The notes under the pieces: model-generated
Told to the model about the DNA's origin: nothing
Seen by the model: the letters and a program-made list of their open reading frames with translations, nothing else
Database searches by the model: none
NCBI RefSeq assembly: GCF_000332055.1
Contig: NZ_ALVZ01000182.1
Location: 1-42,346 of the forward strand
Length of the DNA: 42,346 nt
From: Xenococcus sp. PCC 7305
GTDB taxonomy: Bacteria; Cyanobacteriota; Cyanobacteriia; Cyanobacteriales; Xenococcaceae
Reading direction: 5' to 3'
Part shown: one piece after another, positions 26,372-33,531 of the stretch
How positions within the stretch are numbered: position 1 is the stretch's first letter
How the letters are laid out: each line of letters starts with the position of its first letter
Position numbers and translations under genes: made by a program

Positions 26372-27103
26372 TTGAATATGAATAAAAATATTCTTGAAGT
26401 ACATAATGTTTATGCTGGCTATCTACAGGGTTTGAATATCCTACAGGGTCTTAATTTTCGTATTGCCCCAGGAGAACTAGTGGCAGTCATTGGACCCAAT
26501 GGCGCTGGAAAATCGACTTTAGCCAAAACAATTTTTGGCTTGTTAACCCCCAATCAAGGCACCATAACATTTAAAGGAGAAAATATTGCCGGCTTAAAAT
26601 CTAATCAGATTGTTCGTCGGGGAATGTGTTATGTTCCTCAGATAGCTAATGTTTTCAGCGCTCTTTCAGTAGAAGAAAATTTGGAAATGGGGGCATTTAT
26701 CCGCAATGGGTCTTTAAAAACCCTTAAAGATTCTATTTATGCAATGTTTCCTCGATTGGCTCAAAGAAGTCGTCAAAGGGCAGGCACTCTTTCTGGTGGT
26801 GAAAGGCAAATGCTAGCGATGGGAAGAGCTTTAATGCTCGACCCCGAATTACTGATTTTAGATGAACCATCTGCTGCTTTGTCGCCTATGTTGGTCAATG
26901 GTGTATTTGAGCAGATCTCAGCCATTAAGGAGACAGGAAAAGCAATTATTTTAGTAGAGCAAAATGCCAAGAAAGCCCTCAAGATGTCTGATCGCGGTTA
27001 TGTATTGGAAAATGGTTGCGATCGCTTTGAAGGAGTAGGTATTGATTTGCTTCATGATCCTAAAGTCGGGGAATTATACTTGGGGGCAGCTTACAATCAG
27101 TGA
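26372..27103 (+). CDS. natE: Branched-chain/neutral amino acid ABC transporter ATPase (LivF/NatE type)
   Basis: 243 residues, single ABC domain. Walker A GPNGAGKST (about 41-49), Q-loop in YVPQIANVF, signature LSGGERQMLAMGRAL (about 139-153), Walker B LLILDEPSAALSP (about 159-171), and the switch His replaced in context by ILVEQNAKKAL, which is the standard LivF ending with Gln. The YAGYLQGLNIL start and the LGAAY C-terminus are LivF-like. Cyanobacterial NatE serves the N-I neutral amino acid permease (with NatA, C, D, B). No other transporter genes are adjacent, so it is an isolated component, as is common for Nat genes. Confidence 0.83.
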   Translation: MNMNKNILEVHNVYAGYLQGLNILQGLNFRIAPGELVAVIGPNGAGKSTLAKTIFGLLTPNQGTITFKGENIAGLKSNQIVRRGMCYVPQIANVFSALSVEENLEMGAFIRNGSLKTLKDSIYAMFPRLAQRSRQRAGTLSGGERQMLAMGRALMLDPELLILDEPSAALSPMLVNGVFEQISAIKETGKAIILVEQNAKKALKMSDRGYVLENGCDRFEGVGIDLLHDPKVGELYLGAAYNQ

Positions 27104-27249
27104 TCATTGGTTCGTCAATCATTGCTTCACAAAATTTTACATAGTTTTATAACTTTGATGAGAAATGCCCAAATCCAGGTATCATATACTATGGCTTATA
27201 ACATTTAGCTTTCTTAATTAATAATATTTGGTAAATAGCAGGAGACAAA

Positions 27250-27390
27250 ATGGATTTAATGGCGGGTATTTTCAGTGCTTTTGGAAATATTGATTTCAAC
27301 GTAATTTTCCAATTAACTTGCGTGGCTTTAATTATGATTTCTGGCCCTGTAGTGATTTTCCTTTTAGCATTAAGAGGCGGAGACTTGTAA
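27250..27390 (+). CDS. psb30: Photosystem II protein Psb30 (Ycf12)
   Basis: 46 residues: the start lies at ATG 27250 and the stop at 27388-27390. AGGAGA seven bases upstream is a good ribosome binding site. The single membrane span covers residues about 18-40, and the C-terminus VVIFLLALRGGDL is the family hallmark (ALRGGDL or ALRGGNL). Psb30 is a one-helix subunit at the periphery of photosystem II near cytochrome b559. It is far below usual gene-caller length limits and easy to miss. It is followed by a strong terminator at 27424-27453. An alternative start is the Met at residue 4. Confidence 0.93.
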   Translation: MDLMAGIFSAFGNIDFNVIFQLTCVALIMISGPVVIFLLALRGGDL

Positions 27391-27423
27391 AGATATATTA
27401 TTATTCTTTGGTTTTTACCTGAT

Positions 27424-27453
27424 ATACCCTTCTCAAATGGGAAGGGTATTTTT
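27424..27453 (+). terminator. Rho-independent terminator after psb30
   Basis: ATACCCTTC (27424-27432) pairs perfectly with GAAGGGTAT (27441-27449) over an eight-base loop, followed by a run of T. It lies 33 bases past the psb30 stop, so psb30 is monocistronic or the last gene of its unit. Confidence 0.9.
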
Positions 27454-27527
27454 ATGCCATAACCACAATTTTATCCAAAAAAACGATAGTATGAGCTCAT
27501 TAAAAACCAAAAATAGCAATAATTACC

Positions 27528-27866
27528 GTGCTCGATTTAGAACCTATCTTTGAATTTTCCCGTAATAACTGCATTACCATCTGTGCTTTTCTCGTTCCTG
27601 CCAATTTATTGACTACTCTACAAACAATGATCTTGGTATTCTTGAATCGCTCAATTCTGAGCATTAGACTGTCTGCTGCGATCGCGATTACATTTGCTTT
27701 GACATTATTTTTACATGTTGCCACTTGGTTTGTGATTGGCGTTGTCACTCCAGTTACCTTTATTCTAGGTGCCTTGGGAACTACCTGTATTTTGATTAAT
27801 CTTTTCACTATTATCTATAGACAACGACTATATTTATTGAGGGAAAAGGTTGCGGGAAATAGCTAA
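27528..27866 (+). CDS. Small polytopic membrane protein, unknown function
   Basis: 112 residues, starting with GTG at 27528. It has about three hydrophobic segments: 16-40 (ITICAFLVPANLLTTL onward), 46-70 and 72-97, then a basic tail. The first segment begins EFSRNNC. I have no family name. The opposite strand also carries a long open frame here, but its product is basic, without the ordered hydrophobic pattern. It stands alone after the psb30 terminator. Confidence 0.65.
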   Translation: MLDLEPIFEFSRNNCITICAFLVPANLLTTLQTMILVFLNRSILSIRLSAAIAITFALTLFLHVATWFVIGVVTPVTFILGALGTTCILINLFTIIYRQRLYLLREKVAGNS

Positions 27867-27983
27867 CAAAGATTTTCTCCGTAATTGCTCCTTAATACTT
27901 AAAGCCTGTGAAGTTCATGTGAGTAGATAAAAAATATTAAGCACAATATATGGATTAAATGAATGCTTTTGTGAAGTGATTGT

Positions 27984-28000
27984 CAAGATCTCTGATCTTG
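27984..28000. promoter_or_regulatory. Perfect inverted repeat, CAAGATC-TCT-GATCTTG
   Basis: Seven-base arms with a three-base spacer. No T-tract follows, so it is either an RNA hairpin or a protein site. It abuts the CRP-like site. Confidence 0.45.
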
Positions 28001-28016
28001 TGTGATTGCGGTCACT
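28001..28016. promoter_or_regulatory. Candidate CRP (SyCRP1-like) binding site
   Basis: TGTGA-TTGCGG-TCACT matches the TGTGA-N6-TCACA consensus of CRP family proteins at nine of ten defined positions. It is centred about 168 bases upstream of the start of the exported Cys-rich peptide gene. SyCRP1-type cAMP receptor proteins use this consensus in cyanobacteria. The site is a sequence match only; no CRP gene is in the window. Confidence 0.45.
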
Positions 28017-28175
28017 GAAATATCTTTTTAATCTCTTTACTATATACTTATTGAACTTAATTAATTATTAATAATTTAATTTGCTGACAAGTAAAAAGAG
28101 CAAGTGATTGCACGTATATGATTAATTAATTCATGTTTTGAGCAAGTATATTTACTAACAATAAAGGGAATAATT

Positions 28176-28364
28176 ATGAAAACTTTATCTTATGCTTTGG
28201 CGACATTAGCTGTTATTAGTTTAAGTTTACTACCTGCTAATGCAGTGGAAGAGGTTGTTAAAAATAATGCAGTAACTACCGATACAACCGAGCAAATAAA
28301 GCAATCTACTCAACCAGGACAAGGCTGCTGTTGGGTTTTCTTTTATGGATGTTTATGTGGCTAA
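28176..28364 (+). CDS. Exported small Cys-rich peptide, unknown function
   Basis: 62 residues. AAAGGGAA upstream is a good ribosome binding site. Residues 1-23 form a clear signal peptide (basic start, hydrophobic core, PANA cleavage motif). The mature part, about 39 residues, has a polar Thr/Gln/Glu-rich stretch and then a striking hydrophobic, Cys-rich end: GQGCCWVFFYGCLCG, with four Cys. There is no lipobox. It could be a disulfide-bonded secreted peptide, a metal- or cofactor-binding tail, or a membrane-inserting peptide. A terminator follows at 28408. I recognise no family. Confidence 0.75.
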   Translation: MKTLSYALATLAVISLSLLPANAVEEVVKNNAVTTDTTEQIKQSTQPGQGCCWVFFYGCLCG

Positions 28365-28407
28365 GATTACAAGCTAAAATAAGTCAGAATTTATCATATT
28401 AATATTG

Positions 28408-28441
28408 AGAGGGCTATTTGATTAATGGCTCTTTCTTTTTT
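28408..28441 (+). terminator. Rho-independent terminator after the Cys-rich peptide gene
   Basis: An 11-bp stem with three G-U pairs (28408-28418 with 28424-28434) and a five-base loop is followed by CTTTTTT. It lies 44 bases past the stop codon, which makes the peptide gene a monocistronic unit. Confidence 0.75.
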
Positions 28442-28520
28442 GTTTAATTTACTTTGAGGGTTATAGTTTAAAAAAAACTAGGCTAGCATTGCTACATAAA
28501 TATTCTCAATATACTTAGTG

Positions 28521-30809
28521 ATGCTAGCTTCTCGGGTTTTAACTTATAGAGTAGAGCAAACTTTAACTACTACTATTTTAAGTGTTCACTTACTTGGCTT
28601 TGCTGGGGACTCTGTTCTTGCTCAAGTAGTTCCTGATGGTACACTGGACACTCAAGTTAATTTAATTGATGGACAACATAGGATCACAGGTGGCATAGAA
28701 TCGGGAACAAATCTTTTTCATAGCTTCGAGATATTTTCTCCTAATACAGATGTTACCTACTTTGAGAACAACAGCAACATTCAAAATATTTTTACCCGTG
28801 TAACAGGGGGTTCTGCTTCCTTAATAGACGGGCTAATTAAAGTCAATGATAATGCAAGTTTATTTATTCTCAATCCTGCTGGCATTATCTTCGGTCAGAA
28901 TACACAGTTAGATATTGGCGGTTCATTTGTCACGACAACGGCTGAATCAATTATTTTTGCAAACGGGACAAAGTTTGGAGCTCAACTCGACCAGACTTCG
29001 GCATTATTAACAGTTAATATTCCCATTGGATTGCAATATGGGAATGCTCCAGGAAGCATTTCTAGTAATAATACTGAACCTATCACCCTAGATTTTTCTC
29101 CTGAAAATAATATTTCTCCTGGAAAGACAATAGCTTTTCTAGGTGGCAATGTTGACCTAAAAAATATATCTATTAGGGCTTCATCTGGGAATGTAGAAAT
29201 TGGCAGCGTAGCGCAGGGTGGAATAGTTGGTTTATCTTCTGTTAGCAATGGATGGAAATTTGATTATAAGGATGTTGATAATTTTAATGATATTCAAATT
29301 TCCCAATCTGACATCAATACCAGTGGAAAATCAGGGACTATAATCTTGCGAGGGAAAAATATATTTGCTACCAGCTCTTTGCTTACAAATACAGATAGCG
29401 ACATCGGGATAGTCTCTCTCGCGGCAAATGACTATATTGATTTAGATGACAGTCGTCTATTTACAGGCGATTTGTTGCCATCGGGGCAGGAAAGCAATGA
29501 AACTCTAGCTTCCTCTAATGCTCCAGTCACAACATTAGGAGGCGACATAATAGTTTCGGCAAAAGATATTGAAATACGGAATGGGACAGTAATCTCGGCC
29601 AATAATTTTAGTGGTCAGCTGGGAAGTAATATTACAATCAAGGCGAGCAAATCTGTAGGCTTATTTGGTTTCAATGATAGCTTTCCTTCTCTAGTTTTGT
29701 CTATTGTTGGTCAGACGGGAGCGCAAGGGGGAGTCATTAATATTGAGACAGATCAATTAGTCGTCAAAGACGGCGCAAGAATAGATTCTCGTAGCTTTGG
29801 AACAGGTAAGGCAGGAAATATAAATGTTGAGGCTAGAGAGTCGATATTGATATCTGGCACCAGTTTTAGCAATAATGCAGAACAAATATTGAATAGTGGG
29901 TTACTCGCTTCTGCCGGGGTTGAAAATTCGTCAAACCCAAATTTAGGAGAAAATGACAGCGTTGGAGAAAGTGGCAGAGTTAATGTTAATACACCTCAAT
30001 TATCTATCGAAGATGGAGGTGAAATCTCCGTCAGTAATTTTGGTGAAAAAGATGCGGGAAATCTGACAATTAATGCAAAACAATTACTCTTAACTGGTGA
30101 TGGTCAAATTATTGCTAAAACTGCTTCTGGTAACGGGGGTTCAATTAATATTAATAGCAATGAACTTATCCTCAGAGATCAAGCTTCTATTTCTGCTACA
30201 GCTGATTTTAAAGGTGAAGGCAATGATGGGAATGGAGGAAATATAAATATCACAGCAGATAACATAGTCTTGTTTGATGAAAGTACTATTAGTGCAAATG
30301 CTAATTTGGGTAGTGGCGGGAATATTACAATTACAACGCAAAGTTTGTTGACTCAAGATAATCCTGAAGATGTAATCACCGCTAGCTCCAAAGTTAAGGG
30401 TCTTGAAGGAATAGTTACAATAAAGACACCTGACACTAACTCTAAACTTGAGACAACGCAGCAAAGACGATCGCCCCTCGCAGGAGAAGAAGCCATTTAC
30501 ACAGGCTGTAGTTTGGGTACAGATTTTTCAGCTAATAAGTTTAGTTATATTGGTCGCGGAGGCATCAGGAAAGGCCCATTTGATCCTCTAGAGACCACAA
30601 CAGTCATTGCAGATCTTGGTGTTGAAGACTCGGAAGCACCAGTTGCGGAGCTTAATTCAAGGAAGATTCCTCAAACCACCAAAATAGAAGAGGAGCCTGC
30701 CTCGTCAATCACCGAGGCCACTGCCTGGGTTGTCAATGAGCAGGGAAATGTCGAGTTAATTGCCCAAGCCTCTAATAATGCATTGTCTTCTGGATGTTTA
30801 TTCAAATAG
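28521..30809 (+). CDS. Two-partner-secretion exoprotein (filamentous haemagglutinin N-terminal domain)
   Basis: 762 residues from ATG 28521 (a GTG three bases earlier is also possible). An N-terminal signal-like segment ends near SVLAQ (about residue 35). The TPS domain (about 36-150) is clear: HSFEIFSPNTDVTYFENN, NIFTRVTGGSASLIDGLI, LFILNPAGIIFGQNTQLDIGGSF. The rest is beta-helix-type repeats (INVEARESILISG, GNLTINAKQLLLTG and similar). A Cys-containing C-terminus with GRGGIRKGPFDPLE is the usual cyanobacterial ending. Such proteins cross the outer membrane through an FhaC/ShlB-type partner, which is absent from the window. Probably an adhesin or surface protein. Confidence 0.9.
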   Translation: MLASRVLTYRVEQTLTTTILSVHLLGFAGDSVLAQVVPDGTLDTQVNLIDGQHRITGGIESGTNLFHSFEIFSPNTDVTYFENNSNIQNIFTRVTGGSASLIDGLIKVNDNASLFILNPAGIIFGQNTQLDIGGSFVTTTAESIIFANGTKFGAQLDQTSALLTVNIPIGLQYGNAPGSISSNNTEPITLDFSPENNISPGKTIAFLGGNVDLKNISIRASSGNVEIGSVAQGGIVGLSSVSNGWKFDYKDVDNFNDIQISQSDINTSGKSGTIILRGKNIFATSSLLTNTDSDIGIVSLAANDYIDLDDSRLFTGDLLPSGQESNETLASSNAPVTTLGGDIIVSAKDIEIRNGTVISANNFSGQLGSNITIKASKSVGLFGFNDSFPSLVLSIVGQTGAQGGVINIETDQLVVKDGARIDSRSFGTGKAGNINVEARESILISGTSFSNNAEQILNSGLLASAGVENSSNPNLGENDSVGESGRVNVNTPQLSIEDGGEISVSNFGEKDAGNLTINAKQLLLTGDGQIIAKTASGNGGSININSNELILRDQASISATADFKGEGNDGNGGNINITADNIVLFDESTISANANLGSGGNITITTQSLLTQDNPEDVITASSKVKGLEGIVTIKTPDTNSKLETTQQRRSPLAGEEAIYTGCSLGTDFSANKFSYIGRGGIRKGPFDPLETTTVIADLGVEDSEAPVAELNSRKIPQTTKIEEEPASSITEATAWVVNEQGNVELIAQASNNALSSGCLFK

Positions 30810-30826
30810 CAAGATACCCTCTAAAA

Positions 30827-31663
30827 TTAGCGTAATGCCTGAATCACCTGACGTTTATAGTCAATAAACTCTGTGGTGAGCTTAATATCAAGATGACGTT
30901 GCTCAGGTAACTCTATGGAGATTTCCGATTTAATCCTGCCTGGATGGGCTGACATCACATAAATTTTTTGAGAGAGAAAGATAGCCTCTTCCACATCATG
31001 GGTAATCATCAGCAAGGTAATATGGGTTTTATCCCACAAATCGCGTAGAAATTCTTGCATTTGCTCTTTTGTTTGGGAATCTAAGGCACCAAAGGGCTCG
31101 TCCAACAGCAATATTTCAGGTTGATTGGCTAGCGCCCGCGCGATCGCAACTCGTTGTTTCATTCCCCCAGAAAGCTGTTTGGGATATACCTGGGCAAATT
31201 GACTTAAACCAATAATTTCTAGATAATAGCGAACAATTTCTTTCTGCTGGGCTCGGGGGATTTTTTTGAGCTTAAGGCCAAAGGCAATATTATCAGCAAC
31301 GCTTAACCAGGGAAACAGAGTATAGTTCTGAAATACCATGCCGCGATCAGCACCAGGGCCCAATAATTCCTGCCCATTGATCATGACCTGACCCTCAGAA
31401 GCAGGCAATAAACCAGCAATAATATTGAGCAAAGTGGATTTCCCGCAGCCCGAGGCTCCGACAATACAAGCAAATTCATTGGGATAAATATTGAGATTAA
31501 TGCGATCTAAAACTAAAAGTGGCTGAGTTTTATTCCCTTGCTTTTTGCTGATAAAAGTATTGGCAAAAGTTTTGGAAAGATTGAGAACTTCTAATTTCGG
31601 CTGCACAAAATCCGATTCTCTAATAATCTGACCAGGATAAACATTATTACATGGAGGCTTCAT
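30827..31663 (-). CDS. ABC transporter ATPase, nitrate/sulfonate/taurine (SsuB/TauB) type
   Basis: 278 residues. Residues 1-45 are a family-typical extension, then Walker A GASGCGKST (about 68-76), Q-loop MVFQNYTLFPWLS, signature LSGGMKQRVAIARAL (about 163-177), Walker B LLLDEPFGALD (about 184-194), and the switch His in MITHDVEEA (about 216-224). It starts two bases after the stop of the cysteine hydrolase gene, the tightest link in this operon. It energises the permease encoded at 32426-33220. The substrate cannot be read from the ATPase. Confidence 0.93.
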   Translation of the reverse strand: MKPPCNNVYPGQIIRESDFVQPKLEVLNLSKTFANTFISKKQGNKTQPLLVLDRINLNIYPNEFACIVGASGCGKSTLLNIIAGLLPASEGQVMINGQELLGPGADRGMVFQNYTLFPWLSVADNIAFGLKLKKIPRAQQKEIVRYYLEIIGLSQFAQVYPKQLSGGMKQRVAIARALANQPEILLLDEPFGALDSQTKEQMQEFLRDLWDKTHITLLMITHDVEEAIFLSQKIYVMSAHPGRIKSEISIELPEQRHLDIKLTTEFIDYKRQVIQALR

Positions 31664-31665
31664 CT

Positions 31666-32292
31666 TTAATGAGCTCTAGATATCGATTGGATCTCAGCTG
31701 CAATCTGCTGAGTAACGCCTGTTTGATTCAGAAATATTTGACTGTTAATTAAAGAATTACGCTGTAGATATTTCATAGCTTTTAGTGCTGCCCAATGAGC
31801 ATCCCAATCTGAACCAGCACAACAATCTTCAATGACATAAAAGTTGTAATCTTTTTGGTGAGCATCTGCAACGGTGTAATGCACACAAACATTAGTCATG
31901 GTGCCCATAATTATTAAAGTGTCTACCTTTAACCCTCTGAGCAAAATTTCTAAATCTGTGCCAAAAAAGCTACTGTAGCGTCTTTTTGCGATCGCATATT
32001 CCCCATCACGGGGATATAGTTCGGGATGAAAATCTGTCCCTGCCCAGTTTTCTAAACAATGAACTGGTTCTACACCATCGAGTTCTCTTCCAAAATCCAC
32101 CATTTCTTTGCGATGCACTTCTTGAGTATGGATAATTGGTAACCCGATCGTTCGTGCTGCCGCTAACACCTGTTTAGCTTTGGGTAAAACTGCTTCGGTG
32201 CCCACTATCTGCAATGCTCCACCATCGAACACATCGGCCTGAAAATCTATAATCAGTAGGGCTGTGCGATCGCAATCAAGATTAAAATTCAT
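31666..32292 (-). CDS. Isochorismatase-like cysteine hydrolase
   Basis: 208 residues from ATG 32292; the frame is open to a TTG at 32304, but the ATG is more plausible. The cysteine-hydrolase triad is complete: D16 in LLIIDFQADVF, K103 in YAIAKRRYSSFFGTD, and C136 in MGTMTNVCVHYTVADAH with a cis-peptide-type TN before it. The DFGRELDG and HCLENWAGTDF segments are shared by amidohydrolases of the nicotinamidase, carbamoylsarcosine and ureidoacrylate group, which release ammonia or carbamate from amides. The gene is inserted between the permease and ATPase genes of an ABC operon. I infer that it hydrolyses the imported compound; the substrate is unknown. Confidence 0.88.
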   Translation of the reverse strand: MNFNLDCDRTALLIIDFQADVFDGGALQIVGTEAVLPKAKQVLAAARTIGLPIIHTQEVHRKEMVDFGRELDGVEPVHCLENWAGTDFHPELYPRDGEYAIAKRRYSSFFGTDLEILLRGLKVDTLIIMGTMTNVCVHYTVADAHQKDYNFYVIEDCCAGSDWDAHWAALKAMKYLQRNSLINSQIFLNQTGVTQQIAAEIQSISRAH

Positions 32293-32425
32293 TGTAATTC
32301 TCAACTATATGGTGATCAACTATCAATTTTTCGGTAACTATAACTATTTTATTATTAATCGGCATCCGACAAATATGTAAATAAAATTATTTTTTGTGAA
32401 TTTGTCAACGGTAATAATACGGAAA

Positions 32426-33220
32426 TCATTCTTCTGCCCAGGGCAAGGCCAGCTTAGCGAATAGCTTAAAACTGTAATCTAAGAGCAAACCGATAAGACC
32501 GATAATTACAATGCAGAAGAGCACTTTATCTGTATTCAAAAATCTCTGTGAATAAATGATTTTAAAGCCTAGTCCATTTTGAGCTGCAATTAATTCAGAA
32601 ATTACCAGAAAATTCCAAGCCGCCGCCACATTAACTCTGAGGGTATCAATGACACTGGGAATAACCGCAGGGAAAATTACCCGAAACACCAAATGAAACC
32701 GATTTGCTCCCAGAGTATAGGCTGTATTGAGCATTTCATTAGGAATAAATTTCACCGCATCGGCAATCATGGTCGCATTATAAAAAACAATCCCCAGAAA
32801 AATAATCAAGATCTTGGATAGTTCTCCTAACCCAGCCCAGAGAACAATTAGTGGCATAAAAGCTGCGATCGGCATATAACGCACTACGCCAACAATAGAG
32901 CCGAACAGACTTTCCATACTATCAAAAGTCCCCATCGCGATGCCCAAAGGAATACCCACGATCGCAGCTACTAAAAAACCCGCTAAAACTCGGGAAGAGC
33001 TGGCAACAATATCAAGCAGCAGCTCTTCTGCTCTAAACATCTCAATTCCTGCTGCCAAAACTGCCGTGGGAGTTGGCAAAAACTGGGGATTAACTAATTC
33101 GTTATAGCTAAGTAGAGACCAAATAGTTAACGGGATAATGAGGGCGACGATGGTAAGTAACAATTTTAGCCAAGCGGGAAATTCCTGACGAATACTCCAA
33201 AAAACCGAGGGTTTAATCAT
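32426..33220 (-). CDS. ABC transporter permease, SsuC/TauC type
   Basis: 264 residues with about six membrane spans. The binding-protein-dependent transport inner membrane domain covers about 75-255. The EAA loop is in DAVKFIPNEMLNTAYTLGANRFHLVFRVIFPAVIPSVID (the first helix of which has LGA). The N-terminal segment with LPTPTAVL is typical of sulfonate/nitrate/taurine permeases. It is 121 bp before the hydrolase start and about 310 bp after the binding-protein gene, in the same direction. A TTTAACA heptamer repeat lies directly upstream of the start. Confidence 0.93.
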   Translation of the reverse strand: MIKPSVFWSIRQEFPAWLKLLLTIVALIIPLTIWSLLSYNELVNPQFLPTPTAVLAAGIEMFRAEELLLDIVASSSRVLAGFLVAAIVGIPLGIAMGTFDSMESLFGSIVGVVRYMPIAAFMPLIVLWAGLGELSKILIIFLGIVFYNATMIADAVKFIPNEMLNTAYTLGANRFHLVFRVIFPAVIPSVIDTLRVNVAAAWNFLVISELIAAQNGLGFKIIYSQRFLNTDKVLFCIVIIGLIGLLLDYSFKLFAKLALPWAEE

Positions 33221-33247
33221 TTAATATTTAACATTTAACATTAATTT
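33219..33247. repeat. Short tandem repeat, TTTAACA family
   Basis: Three to four heptamers (TTTAATA, TTTAACA, TTTAACA) lie right at the permease start codon. They sit in the untranslated leader of the permease gene. Confidence 0.6.
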
Positions 33248-33528
33248 TCGCTTAGGGAAATAGGGATGTAGGGAAATAGGGAAATAGGGAAATCTAGTGG
33301 AGGTTGGCGTAAATAAGCTATTTATCAACGAAGAGCAAAAAGCTAATGTATCAAGACTTATTACTTCCGCGCAGCGGCACTAGCTATTATAATCCCCCAA
33401 ATCCCTAAAACCCCAAGTCCCAACCTGTTCAGTTTTTAAATTCAATCTTTAAACTAGAAGTATTGAACCATTACCCATTTCACCGTAGAACCTTCTGCCT
33501 TCTGCCCTCTGCCCTCTGCCCTCTGCCT
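33221..33528. other. 308-bp intra-operon spacer filled by repeats
   Basis: No gene. It holds three STRR tracts: TTTAACA units at 33219-33247, AGGGAAATA units at 33253-33293 and CTCTGCC units at 33491-33531. An isolated CGCGCAGCGGC motif lies at about 33368. A spacer this long between the binding-protein and permease genes suggests the repeats inserted into the operon or that a second promoter exists. Confidence 0.55.
33253..33293. repeat. Short tandem repeat, AGGGAAAT family
   Basis: Five units of TAGGGAAA / TAGGGATG type, part of the same family as 2491-2520 and 21939-21980. Confidence 0.75.
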
Positions 33529-33531
33529 TCA
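33491..33531. repeat. Short tandem repeat, CTCTGCC family
   Basis: Five to six units (CTTCTGCC, TTCTGCC, CTCTGCC three times, TTCACC). It overlaps the stop codon of the substrate-binding protein gene. Confidence 0.85.

Larger units (their letters stand above)
27867..28175. other. 309-bp spacer with operator-like palindromes
   Basis: AT-rich spacer with no reading frame. It contains a perfect inverted repeat (27984-28000) immediately followed by a CRP-like site (28001-28016); see those entries. The rest, about 160 bases to the next start, is AT-rich with TTAATTAATTA tracts and no clear promoter. Confidence 0.6.

Noticed and set aside
27500-27808. Minus-strand frame of 102 codons opposite the small membrane protein
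   Set aside because: Product is basic with scattered hydrophobicity; the plus-strand frame has ordered membrane spans, so the plus strand was chosen.
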